Source: Candidatus Symbiothrix sp. (GTDB taxonomy: Bacteria > Bacteroidota > Bacteroidia > Bacteroidales > Azobacteroidaceae). From it: DNA of 33,300 nucleotides. The DNA lies in the NCBI GenBank assembly GCA_031261295.1, contig JAISKT010000304.1, positions 1-33,300 on the forward strand, written 5' to 3'. Positions 17,066-26,760 of this stretch are shown here, in pieces (position 1 is the stretch's first letter; every line of letters starts with the position of its first letter). The position numbers were made by a program, and so were the translations under genes. The notes below the pieces were generated by a model. That model saw only the letters and a list, made by a program, of their open reading frames with translations. It did no database searches and had not been told where the DNA came from.

Positions 17066-20000
17066 ATGAAGTATCATTTACGCTTAGTTTTACTATTCCT
17101 TTTTATTTCTTCTATTGCTTTTGCTCAGGATTTAAAAGTGAGTGGTGTAGTCATTTCTGCGGAGGATAAAGAACCGATTATCGGTGCCTCTGTAACCGTG
17201 AAAGGCAGTCCTTCCATAGGAACAGCGACTGATTTGGATGGTAATTTTACGCTTAATGTCCCCAGTGGGTCAAAAACTTTAGTGATCTCATACATTGGGA
17301 TGAAAACACAGGAAGTTCCTGTGTCGGAGCGAGTGGATGTTGTATTGCACCCGGATGCACAGCTGTTGGGTGAAGTGGTGGTTATTAATAACGGTTATCA
17401 AAAGATAGACCGGAGGCTATTTACCGGTTCTGCGAGTCAATTGGATGCTTCAACATCCAATATCGAAGGGATGGCCGATGTCAGTAAATCCCTCCAGGGA
17501 CGGGTAGCCGGAGTAAATGTGCAGAGTGTGTCCGGTACTTTCGGAGCCGCTCCAAAACTTCAGGTGCGGGGCGCTACGTCTATTTATGGAAGCCAGTCGC
17601 CTTTGTGGGTAGTGGACGGCGTTATTTTGGAAGATATGGTGAATGTCAGTGCAGCCGATTTGTCTTCCGGGGATGCCAATACCATTATCAGCTCTGCAGT
17701 AGCAGGATTGAATGCGGATGATATTGAAAGTTTCCAAATCCTTAAAGATGCCTCTGCAACAGCTCTTTATGGGGCAAGAGCCATGAACGGGGTAATTGTG
17801 ATTACAACTAAACGTGGTAAAACAGGAACTGTTTCTGTCAATTATACCGGGGAGTTTTCAACCAGATTATCTCCTTCCTATCGTAATTATAACTTGATGA
17901 ACTCGCAGGAACAAATGAGTGTTTATCGGGAGATGGAATCAAAAGGATGGTTGAACTATTCGAATGTAGCGAGTCAATCCAATAGTGGATTGTATGGATA
18001 TATGTATTCCCTGATAGAGAAAAAGGATGCAAACGGCAAATTTTTGCTTGAAAATACCCCTTATGCGCGGGCAAAGTATTTACAACAAGCCGAAATGATT
18101 AATACGGACTGGTTTAAAGAATTATTCCGGCAAACCATTGTCCAGACTCATTCCGTTAGTATGTCTTCGGGAAGCGAACGAAACCGGAATTATGCCTCTT
18201 TAAGTTATATGGACGATCCGGGTTGGTCAATAGCCGACAAAGTACAACGCTTTACGGGTAATTTTAACTCGACAACCGATATTTCAAAAACAGTAACTGC
18301 CGGTTTTAAACTGAACGGTTCTTTCCGTAACCAGCAGTTGCCGGGTACGACAAACCGTAGCGTAGATGCTGCTGCAGGTGAAGTCAGCCGGGATTTTGAT
18401 ATCAATCCTTTTAGTTATGCGATGAATACCAGCCGGACATTGAACCCGGATTATTTTTACCGGATGAATTATGCTCCTTTCAATGAAAAATATGAAGTGG
18501 CCAATGATTATATGACGATTAAAAATTCCGATTTGCTTTTCCAGATAGATTTGGGATGGAAACCAATTAAAGAATTAGAAATTAGTGCATTAGGAAGCTA
18601 TCGCTATGCGAAAGTAACCAATGAAAGTAAAATTTACGATTCTTCCAATATGGCTCTGGCTTACCGGGCGGCAGAAACTTCGACTATTGCTGACGATAAT
18701 AAATTTTTGTACACCGATCCGGACCACCCTGTAGATTTACCTACCACTGTTATGCCGGAAGGCGGATTTTACAATATGCAAGAATATGATATAAATAGTT
18801 ATTATGCCAGGGCGCAGGCCAATTTTAATAAGACTTTTAACGAAACCCATTTGACAAATTTTCTGTTGGGATCGGAAATCCGTTCTTTAGAGAGGACAGA
18901 ATCCTATAGCTATGGGTATGGTTATCAATGGGCGCAAGGCGGAACGCCTTATACCGATTACCGCGTTATCAAGAAAACATTGGAAGGTGGTTTCGACTAT
19001 TACGGCTATAAAGAAACATGGGATAGGGCTGCCGCCGCTTTTGCAACGGCCAGTTATTCTTACCTCGGAAAATATACGGCTACATTATCCGGCCGTTATG
19101 ACGGTACCAATCAGTTAGGTAAAGGGGCGGCGGTTGCCTGGTTACCCACAGGAACCGTGAGTGGTGGTTGGAAACTGAAAGAAGAAGCGTTTTTGAAAGA
19201 TAATAAAACAATTACAGCCTTAGGATTGCGGGCTACTTACGGATTGACGGCCAAACCGGCTCCGTCACAGGCAAATGCCCTCCTTATTTTGAAAAATGAC
19301 GTAACTTTCCGTCCAACCCTGCCGGAAAAAGAATCTGAAATTTATATTGAATCCAATCAAAATGATGATCTTACGTGGGAAAAACAAAAAGAAGCCAATA
19401 TCGGACTTGATTTCGCCTTGTGGAACCGCTTAAGTATAACCTTGGATGTTTATAACCGGAATGGATTTGATATTTTAACTCAGGTGAGGACCAGCGGTAT
19501 CGGCGGTCAGTTTTACAAATGGGCGAATAATGCAACGCTCAATACCAAAGGATTTGAATTTTCTTTGGGAGGACGTCCTGTAAATGCTGCTAAATTCAGT
19601 TGGGATACTAATTTTACCTTTTCTTACAGCAAAGGTGAAATTACCGACTTAAAACAAGATAATAACCTTTTTGACCTGATTACGCAAGATGGCGGAAATA
19701 TGAAAGGACATCCGATTTACAGTTTGTACTCATTAAAATTTGATGGTTTGTCGGAAGAAGGTTATCCGAAAGTAATCAACGAAAATAATGAATCGACCGT
19801 AGGAAATGTTTTCTTCCAATCGAAAGAAACGAAATATTTGGTGTATGAAGGACCTCTGATTGCTCCTACGCAAGGCGGATTCAGCAACATTTTTTCGTAT
19901 AAGGATTGGAAATTCAGCGCCTATCTGACTTACCAGTTCGGCGGAGTACTTCGTTTAGATCCTGTTTTTAGTGCATCCTATTCCGATTTGGATGTGATGC

Positions 20001-20377
20001 CCAGAGAAATGAAAAACCGTTGGATGTTGCCGGGTGATGAGAAAAAAACCAATATTCCCGTGCTTGCGGATCGTGCACAGGTCTATAACAATGATGATTT
20101 GAGAACGGCTTATAAGGCCTATAATTATTCTACTGAGCGGGTAGCCAAAAGTGATTATATACGGTTAAAAGAAGTATTTGTGTCGTATGATGTTCCGGCT
20201 GCTTTTTCGCAAAAATTATCGCTGAATAAAGTACAATTAAAATTAACTGCATCAAACATCGCTTTATTGTATGCCGATAAACGTTTGAATGGACAAGATC
20301 CCGAATTTATGAAATCGGGTGGTGTGGCATTGCCTAATCCCAAGCAAATTACATTAACATTAAGAGTAGGACTTTAA
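17066..20377 (+). CDS. SusC/RagA-family TonB-linked outer membrane protein
   Basis: Carboxypeptidase-regulatory-like N-terminus (VSGVVISAEDKEPIIGASVTVKGSPSIGTATDLDGNFTLNVP), plug 'LQGRVAGVNVQSVSG...', 'ILKDASATALYGARAMNGVIVITTKRGK'. Confidence 0.97.
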   Translation: MKYHLRLVLLFLFISSIAFAQDLKVSGVVISAEDKEPIIGASVTVKGSPSIGTATDLDGNFTLNVPSGSKTLVISYIGMKTQEVPVSERVDVVLHPDAQLLGEVVVINNGYQKIDRRLFTGSASQLDASTSNIEGMADVSKSLQGRVAGVNVQSVSGTFGAAPKLQVRGATSIYGSQSPLWVVDGVILEDMVNVSAADLSSGDANTIISSAVAGLNADDIESFQILKDASATALYGARAMNGVIVITTKRGKTGTVSVNYTGEFSTRLSPSYRNYNLMNSQEQMSVYREMESKGWLNYSNVASQSNSGLYGYMYSLIEKKDANGKFLLENTPYARAKYLQQAEMINTDWFKELFRQTIVQTHSVSMSSGSERNRNYASLSYMDDPGWSIADKVQRFTGNFNSTTDISKTVTAGFKLNGSFRNQQLPGTTNRSVDAAAGEVSRDFDINPFSYAMNTSRTLNPDYFYRMNYAPFNEKYEVANDYMTIKNSDLLFQIDLGWKPIKELEISALGSYRYAKVTNESKIYDSSNMALAYRAAETSTIADDNKFLYTDPDHPVDLPTTVMPEGGFYNMQEYDINSYYARAQANFNKTFNETHLTNFLLGSEIRSLERTESYSYGYGYQWAQGGTPYTDYRVIKKTLEGGFDYYGYKETWDRAAAAFATASYSYLGKYTATLSGRYDGTNQLGKGAAVAWLPTGTVSGGWKLKEEAFLKDNKTITALGLRATYGLTAKPAPSQANALLILKNDVTFRPTLPEKESEIYIESNQNDDLTWEKQKEANIGLDFALWNRLSITLDVYNRNGFDILTQVRTSGIGGQFYKWANNATLNTKGFEFSLGGRPVNAAKFSWDTNFTFSYSKGEITDLKQDNNLFDLITQDGGNMKGHPIYSLYSLKFDGLSEEGYPKVINENNESTVGNVFFQSKETKYLVYEGPLIAPTQGGFSNIFSYKDWKFSAYLTYQFGGVLRLDPVFSASYSDLDVMPREMKNRWMLPGDEKKTNIPVLADRAQVYNNDDLRTAYKAYNYSTERVAKSDYIRLKEVFVSYDVPAAFSQKLSLNKVQLKLTASNIALLYADKRLNGQDPEFMKSGGVALPNPKQITLTLRVGL

Positions 20378-20391
20378 TAAACGAGAAGAAT

Positions 20392-21921
20392 ATGAAAAAT
20401 AAATATATATATATACTGTGTACAATTATTACGTTATTTGCATCATGTAATGATTATTTGGATGTGGATCCTACTCAGAGAGCGCAGTTGAAAACGCCGG
20501 AGGATGTATCAAAATTATTGGTAACAGCATACCCTAAAGCCTCTTATGTTCAATTCATGGAAATTATGTCTGATAATGTAGGGGATAATTCAAAATGGAT
20601 ACGGACAGATATTCTGGGCTTGGTAGAAAGGCCGTTGACTCAAAATTTTTGGTGGGAAAATGTAGATGATGTAGAGCAAGATACCCCGACTAATTATTGG
20701 AATTCTTGTTATGAAGCTATCGCAGCGGCCAATACGGCTATCCGGTTTATAGAAGAATCGGCTGATCCGGAAAATTATTCGGCACAATTGGGAGAAGCCT
20801 TGCTATGCCGGGCTTATGCTCACTTTATGCTAAGTGTATTTTTTGCAAAACCCTACGATCCGGCTACGGCTGATTCGGATTTAGGCGTTCCTTATGTGGA
20901 TGCACCGGAAACGGTTGTTTTTGCGGATTATCACCGGGAAACAGTGGCAAAAACCTACGAATTAATAGAAGCCGATCTGCTGAAAGGTTTACCTTTGATA
21001 GATGATGCTTCTTATTCATCGTACAAATACCATTTTAACAAAATGGCAGCCAATGCTTTTGCCGGTCGTTTCTTTTTATTTAAACACGATTGGGAGAAAG
21101 TGATCAAATATACTTCGGTTACATTGGGTACTTCTGAAGCAAGTTTATTACGCGATTGGAATGGATCGGCCGGATACAATACGTTAGGACCGAAGGAATT
21201 GACGGCTATTTATACGAATTATCAGGAACCGGCGAACCTGTTAATGCAAGAAGAAACATCATGGTATGCTTTTTCTACCTATTACCGTTACATTTTGCTT
21301 AAAGACATCAATAATGATATTTATGGAAGCTCACAGTCAAAGAATGCGACAGGTGGGCGATTTGTCGCAACCCCTAATCTAAGCTATCAAAGCGGAGTAA
21401 ATGAAGTGATGATTCCCAAATTTAAAGAGTGGCAGAAATTTACTTCAATTAATTCTCAATCCTATTATGCCTATATTATGCATCCTTTGTTTACGGCAGA
21501 AGAAGCCTTGTTAAACCGTGCGGAAGCGTATGCTATGCAGGGAAATACAGAAGGGGTGTGCCACGATTTGAATATTTATTTTAGCAAAAGGATTAGCAAT
21601 TATAATGCCGTTACGCACAATGTTACGGGAGAAAAAATAAATACATTTGCAAAAACATTGCCGGATATTTTATCACCCATTGGTTATACCCTGACAGAAG
21701 GCGATCAATTGAACCAGGTGAAAGTGGTTGTAGATACAAAGCGTAAAGAATTTATTCATGAAGGAAATCGTTGGTTTGATGTCAAACGGTTTAATATTGA
21801 AGTAACGCACACTTCTTATGACAAGTCAAGGACAGAGACTTTAGGTAAGAACGACTTGAGAAGGGAATTACAAATACCGGAAGAAGCGCAACAATTTGGA
21901 ATTGCGCCTAATCCCCGGTAA
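20392..21921 (+). CDS. SusD/RagB-family nutrient-binding outer membrane lipoprotein
   Basis: Lipoprotein signal 'LFASCNDYLDVDPTQRAQL', 'LLCRAYAHFMLSVFFAKPY', C-terminal 'EFIHEGNRWFDVKRF'. Adjacent to susC. Confidence 0.95.
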   Translation: MKNKYIYILCTIITLFASCNDYLDVDPTQRAQLKTPEDVSKLLVTAYPKASYVQFMEIMSDNVGDNSKWIRTDILGLVERPLTQNFWWENVDDVEQDTPTNYWNSCYEAIAAANTAIRFIEESADPENYSAQLGEALLCRAYAHFMLSVFFAKPYDPATADSDLGVPYVDAPETVVFADYHRETVAKTYELIEADLLKGLPLIDDASYSSYKYHFNKMAANAFAGRFFLFKHDWEKVIKYTSVTLGTSEASLLRDWNGSAGYNTLGPKELTAIYTNYQEPANLLMQEETSWYAFSTYYRYILLKDINNDIYGSSQSKNATGGRFVATPNLSYQSGVNEVMIPKFKEWQKFTSINSQSYYAYIMHPLFTAEEALLNRAEAYAMQGNTEGVCHDLNIYFSKRISNYNAVTHNVTGEKINTFAKTLPDILSPIGYTLTEGDQLNQVKVVVDTKRKEFIHEGNRWFDVKRFNIEVTHTSYDKSRTETLGKNDLRRELQIPEEAQQFGIAPNPR

Positions 21922-21946
21922 ATCATAATTAAAATATAACAATAAA

Positions 21947-22930
21947 ATGCTTATTAATATGAAAATAAAACAATTGATATCAGCAGTATGTGTCCTACTG
22001 GCTTTCATTGCCTGCGACAACGATAAATTGGGACCCTCTATTATCGATATACCGGAAGTAAGTAACACTCCAACAGATAGATATATATACGACAATCTGA
22101 CTGTACCGTATAATATTGATGTGAAATACAAATGGGATTATTCGGAAAGCGATTTATCCAAAAATCTGGTTCCACCCCGGGAAGAATATGTTATTCCGTT
22201 TTTAGATGCGGTTATTCAAGTCTGGATAAATCCTTATATGGTCGTTGATGAAAAAAGTGATGGCTCATTCGATTTTTCACTCCTTGTACCCAAAGAATTT
22301 TTGTTAATCGGAAGTGGAGGATATGATGCTGACGGAAATACTACCTTAGGTACAGCGGAAGGTGGTAAAAAAATTATATTGTATACAATCAATAGTTTTG
22401 ATCCTAAGAAAATAGATGTTCTTCAACTTTATTTTCATGTGATGCATCATGAATTTGCGCATATTTTGCATCAAACTAAGGAATTCAGTACGGAATATCA
22501 ATCCATTTCCGCAGGGCTTTATACGAGTACCTGGTATTTAAATACAGATGCTTATGCACGCCAAAATGGATTTATTACCAATTATGCCATGTTGGAATAC
22601 CACGAAGACTTTGCCGAAATGGTTTCCATGATGTTAATAAGAAGCCAAAGCGAATGGACTGCGTTGATGAATAGTATGCCTGCTTCCGGTAAAAACCAGT
22701 TGTTACGGAAAGAAAGTTTAGTTATATCCTATTTCAAAGATGTATGGAATGTAAATATTTTTGAATTGCAAGGTATAATCCATGAGCGGATTACGGATTA
22801 TCTGAATGGGGGTAGCAGCGCTTTGAAATCTTCAACGAATGCAGTTGATGATGATGATTATCTGTCTCCTTATTATTCATACGGTCAAGACAATACCTGT
22901 CAATACCATCGGAGACCCATAAACAAATAA
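21947..22930 (+). CDS. Substrate-import-associated zinc metallohydrolase lipoprotein
   Basis: Lipobox 'LLAFIACDND', HExxH motif in 'HVMHHEFAHILHQTKEF', position downstream of susCD. The start may be 21959 (MKIKQLIS). Confidence 0.87.
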   Translation: MLINMKIKQLISAVCVLLAFIACDNDKLGPSIIDIPEVSNTPTDRYIYDNLTVPYNIDVKYKWDYSESDLSKNLVPPREEYVIPFLDAVIQVWINPYMVVDEKSDGSFDFSLLVPKEFLLIGSGGYDADGNTTLGTAEGGKKIILYTINSFDPKKIDVLQLYFHVMHHEFAHILHQTKEFSTEYQSISAGLYTSTWYLNTDAYARQNGFITNYAMLEYHEDFAEMVSMMLIRSQSEWTALMNSMPASGKNQLLRKESLVISYFKDVWNVNIFELQGIIHERITDYLNGGSSALKSSTNAVDDDDYLSPYYSYGQDNTCQYHRRPINK

Positions 22931-22968
22931 GTTGATTCTTCAGTAATAACCGATTAACAGTTAATAAT

Positions 22969-24246
22969 ATGTTATTTAAAAATAAAAATATTTTACTTTT
23001 GCTTCCTATCGTATGGCTTTGGGGAGCATGTACTTACGAGGTAGAGGATGTTTATGATAAACCCGCAGCCGAACGATATAAAGAAATTCGTGAAAAAACG
23101 CAAAAAGACTTGTTGGCTGCTGAAAAGGGTTGGGTGATGGAATATTTTCCAACCGCAGACAGTCGGGGGTATGTGTTGTTCGTAAAGTTTGAAACAACCG
23201 ATTCTGTCACTTTTGCTGCGAATAATAGTGTAACGAGCAATACATATCAAACGGCAGGGAGTCGCTATGCCCTATCCTCCGATGCAGCGCCGGTATTAAA
23301 TTTTAATACCTATAATACCATTTTTCATAAATTTTCCGATCCGGCTCCCAACGGATATGGATTGGAAGGAGATTTTGAATTTTTTATTATCAGTGAAGAT
23401 GAAAATTTTATTGAATTAAAAGGACGAAAAAGAGATACAAAAATACTTTTGAAAAAATATACTGAAAGTATAAGCTGGGAAGAATATAGCGTTCAAGTAA
23501 ATGAAATGAATAATTTCTTATTTAATCCGGGAGCTCCCTATCTTTATCTGACAGCAGATGGTAAATCGTATGAGTTGACCGGTGGCTCTTCGTCTATATT
23601 TTATATAACAGAGCGTGGAATGGATGACGTAATGACAGAGTTAATCCCTTTTATAGTTACTCCTGTGGGTTTACGTTTATATAGGCCTCTCGAAATAGAT
23701 GGAAAGCAGATTCAAACATTCAAATTGAGTGACGACAAAAACCGCTTGGTTTGTATAGATGAAGGGGTGAATGCCGAAATTGTAGGCCCCGAACTCATTT
23801 CGTACTTTTTTAATGCTATTGATAAGCAAGGTTTAAAATGGACCTTATCAACCGGCGATAATGGCTTGTCACCGGAAGTAAAAACGGCTTATGACCGGGT
23901 AAAACAAGCATTTTTAGATAAAAATTCGCAATTAAGTGCGATATCCTATCTGTATAGCGGACGGAATAATACGGATGCAGTCTATATTGTGAATGCAAAG
24001 AATCAAGGGGGCTACTTGTACTTTGACAAAGAACAAATAGCAGAAGGCGTAAAATATACATTCAAAGAGGCATTTGATGCTAATGGGCGGACATTTTATA
24101 ATACGTATGATGGAGTCTCCGATTTAGTAAAACTGTTGTCCGGCTCATTCAAAATTGAACATGCCGCTTCGGGATTAAACCCTGTTACGGTCAAACTAAC
24201 CAATACTTCCCATCCGAATATTTGGTTTCAAACGAATATACAATAA
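22969..24246 (+). CDS. DUF4302-like lipoprotein
   Basis: Lipobox 'VWLWGACTYEVEDVYDKPAAERYKEIREKTQKDLLAAEKGWVMEYFP', in the same operon context. Confidence 0.75.
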   Translation: MLFKNKNILLLLPIVWLWGACTYEVEDVYDKPAAERYKEIREKTQKDLLAAEKGWVMEYFPTADSRGYVLFVKFETTDSVTFAANNSVTSNTYQTAGSRYALSSDAAPVLNFNTYNTIFHKFSDPAPNGYGLEGDFEFFIISEDENFIELKGRKRDTKILLKKYTESISWEEYSVQVNEMNNFLFNPGAPYLYLTADGKSYELTGGSSSIFYITERGMDDVMTELIPFIVTPVGLRLYRPLEIDGKQIQTFKLSDDKNRLVCIDEGVNAEIVGPELISYFFNAIDKQGLKWTLSTGDNGLSPEVKTAYDRVKQAFLDKNSQLSAISYLYSGRNNTDAVYIVNAKNQGGYLYFDKEQIAEGVKYTFKEAFDANGRTFYNTYDGVSDLVKLLSGSFKIEHAASGLNPVTVKLTNTSHPNIWFQTNIQ

Positions 24247-24307
24247 TCAATTAACTACAAGCTCTTTGGAGCTGGTTATAAATGTTAAATTTTAAAATTA
24301 TTTTCAA

Positions 24308-26038
24308 ATGAAAAAAGGATTACTTTTTATTGCAACCATGGTTGTCTGTATCTCTATGGTTTCTGCCCAAACTTTTAAGAAGTTGGATAATTTGGAAAGA
24401 TCTGCACGAGCAGTAAATAAAGAATTGCTTCGTGGAGATGTGGCTCCTATATCTCAAGAAAAAGCTCCGGCTGCTGAATTTTCTATCGCTTCAAAAGCGG
24501 ATTTTAATGGTGTTTCTGCTTTACAGGCTCCGGCCGCTTTAACTGCTAAATATGAGAAACCTGTTGGTACAATGTATGTTGGTTTTGATTCGGATGGGGG
24601 CGGTTATATTCCGCTTATTGTTGGCAAATCAAACACAAATTGGGTATTCCAAAACAAATCGGAAGGCGCGGCTTCTTATGAATGGAAAATTAATGGTTCT
24701 TCTAATAATTTGACTGTTGCTGCTAATGGGGATATGACTTTTAATCCTACTGCCATTAGTATGTATTATATGCCTGAAATTACGGCTAAAAGTGGCGCTT
24801 CTTCACAATCTTGGTATTACGGTACCGGTAAGGATGCTAATCAATTATTGGTTGCAAGTTATGATATTTGGCCATTGACTAATGCAGATCACATTCATGG
24901 TGGTAACTACAGAGGGTTCTCTGATGGATATGGATTTGGATCAGAAGAAATTGACGCAGGAGAAAATGTTACAGGCGTTTTAACTATATATGATAAGCCT
25001 CAAGCGCCCCTGCTTATACAAGAAATTGGTTCTCTGATTTATTCAAATAGCAAGCAACCTCTTTCTACAAATGGTAAGTTAATTGCAACTCTTTATAAAA
25101 TAGATGCTGAGGGTGATTTAAGCGACAGAGTCACTTCTTCGGAAGTTTATAAGGATGAATTAATTACGGTAGCAGATGGTGTTTGGTACACTCCTTTTCA
25201 TTTTACTGAACTCGATGAAGAAACAGGCCTTCAAACGGAGATTAGCTTGTTAGTTGACTATGCTTTCGCTATAAGAATTACTTGGGAGGATAGTAATGCC
25301 GATTTGGGATTTTTTATGTCTGAAAATACGTATGATAAAGGTTCTGCTTATGCATCTACTGATAAAGACCATGACTATAGATTTGGTCGATGGAATGCAG
25401 ACCGTACCGTCTTTTATAATATGTATGATGTAGCGTTTTTTCTTAAAGGTACCTATCCAACATTTGAAGTTTATGCACCTACGAAACAAGTTACAGTCCC
25501 TAATGCAGGAGGTCCTGCTACTTTCACTTATGAAGGGTCATCGTATGAGAATATTATTATTGAATCGACTTTGGGTATAGAGGATGTATTTGCAGAATAT
25601 CCTGATTGGTTAGATATATCAGGTAATGAAGTATGGGATACAGATGCCGGCGAAGACTATTATACAAATACGATCTATATATATCTTACGGGAGAACCTC
25701 TTCCTGCTAATCTTACCGGTCGTGCCGGTAATGTAGTATTAAATTCTTCCGGCGTAACAACAACCATCCAAGTGAAGCAAGGAGATGCTGATTGGGTAGG
25801 CATTTCTTCCGCAAAAACTACCGAAGTAACCAAGGTGGCCCGCCAAGGCGATGATTTTGTATTGTCTTATCCGGCTTCCGCAACATCCGTGGCTGTGTAT
25901 AACCTCACCGGTCAACGGGTAGGTGAATATCAACTGAATGCAAGCGGAACCTATACTTTACCGGCTGCCGGTTGGGCAAAAGGTATCTATGTGCTGAAAT
26001 TTAAAGGCACAAATATCGCCGTTAAAGTGATTAAATAA
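24308..26038 (+). CDS. Secreted protein with BACON-like region and C-terminal T9SS type A sorting domain
   Basis: Signal peptide MKKGLLFIATMVVCISMVSAQ. C-terminal 'ATSVAVYNLTGQRVGEYQLNASGTYTLPAAGWAKGIYVLKFKGTNIAVKVIK'. Confidence 0.82.
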   Translation: MKKGLLFIATMVVCISMVSAQTFKKLDNLERSARAVNKELLRGDVAPISQEKAPAAEFSIASKADFNGVSALQAPAALTAKYEKPVGTMYVGFDSDGGGYIPLIVGKSNTNWVFQNKSEGAASYEWKINGSSNNLTVAANGDMTFNPTAISMYYMPEITAKSGASSQSWYYGTGKDANQLLVASYDIWPLTNADHIHGGNYRGFSDGYGFGSEEIDAGENVTGVLTIYDKPQAPLLIQEIGSLIYSNSKQPLSTNGKLIATLYKIDAEGDLSDRVTSSEVYKDELITVADGVWYTPFHFTELDEETGLQTEISLLVDYAFAIRITWEDSNADLGFFMSENTYDKGSAYASTDKDHDYRFGRWNADRTVFYNMYDVAFFLKGTYPTFEVYAPTKQVTVPNAGGPATFTYEGSSYENIIIESTLGIEDVFAEYPDWLDISGNEVWDTDAGEDYYTNTIYIYLTGEPLPANLTGRAGNVVLNSSGVTTTIQVKQGDADWVGISSAKTTEVTKVARQGDDFVLSYPASATSVAVYNLTGQRVGEYQLNASGTYTLPAAGWAKGIYVLKFKGTNIAVKVIK

Positions 26039-26067
26039 AATAAATATGTAAAAAAACATTTATAATA

Positions 26068-26099
26068 TTTGTTATTAACAAGATATAATATTATCTTTG
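26068..26099 (+). promoter_or_regulatory. Candidate promoter of the rimP-nusA-infB operon
   Basis: TTTG (26068-26071), 20 bp, TATCTTTG (26092-26099): a near-ideal Bacteroidetes promoter. Confidence 0.7.
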
Positions 26100-26114
26100 T
26101 ACCCGATTAAGGAG

Positions 26115-26145
26115 GAGGGAGGCAGAAGCCTCTCTCTTTTGTTTT
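26115..26145 (+). terminator. Terminator-like hairpin directly downstream of the rimP promoter
   Basis: gagggaggc (26115-26123) agaa gcctctctc (26128-26136), then ttttgtttt. Confidence 0.6.
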
Positions 26146-26166
26146 ATTTAGTAATAATTTGGAATT

Positions 26167-26201
26167 TCGTGTTAATTCGTGTTAATTCGTGTAATTCGTG
26201 G
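26167..26201. repeat. Tandem repeat of gtgttaattc overlapping the rimP start
   Basis: cgtgttaattcgtgttaattcgtgtaattcgtgg. Confidence 0.8.
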
Positions 26202-26659
26202 ATAGTAATGTAGTTCGGGATTTGGTAGAAGGGTATCTGAAAGATTCGGATAAATACTTGGTGGAGGTAACGATCCAACCGGGTAATAAAATCATCGTGG
26301 AAATGGATAGCGACCAGTCGGTTTCTATTGACGACTGTGTGGCTTTGACCAAACAAATCGAATCCCAATTGGATCGCGATGTCGAAGACTATGAGTTGGA
26401 AGTCGGTTCCGCCGGAATTTCCCAACCCTTTAAAGTGCTTCGCCAATACAGGAAATACATCGGAAAAGAAGTGGAAACGCTCCTGAAAGACGGTAAAAAA
26501 TACACTGGCATTCTGAAAGAAGCGGATGAAAATAAAATAATCCTTACGGTGGAAAAACAAATCAAACCGGAAGGAGCCAAACGGAAAGTCACGGTAGAAG
26601 AAGACTTGTCGTTTGCTTACGATGAAATAAAATATACAAAATATATAATAAAGTTATGA
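26198..26659 (+). CDS. rimP: Ribosome maturation factor RimP (GTG start)
   Basis: 'YLVEVTIQPGNKIIVEMDSDQSVSIDDCVALTKQIESQLDRDVEDYELEVGSAGISQPFKVLRQYRKYIGKEV', immediately upstream of nusA. Confidence 0.92.
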   Translation: MDSNVVRDLVEGYLKDSDKYLVEVTIQPGNKIIVEMDSDQSVSIDDCVALTKQIESQLDRDVEDYELEVGSAGISQPFKVLRQYRKYIGKEVETLLKDGKKYTGILKEADENKIILTVEKQIKPEGAKRKVTVEEDLSFAYDEIKYTKYIIKL

Positions 26660-26745
26660 ATTATGAATTATGAATTAAGAGTTAGCTGACGCAAATGAAC
26701 AATGACTCAAAATTCCTGATTCTTAATTCCTGATTCTTAATTTCT
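26654..26745. repeat. Intergenic low-complexity inverted repeat between rimP and nusA
   Basis: gttatgaattatgaattatgaattaagagttagctgacgc ... ttcctgattcttaattcctgattcttaattt. Confidence 0.7.
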
Positions 26746-26760
26746 ATTTAAAAAGACGTT

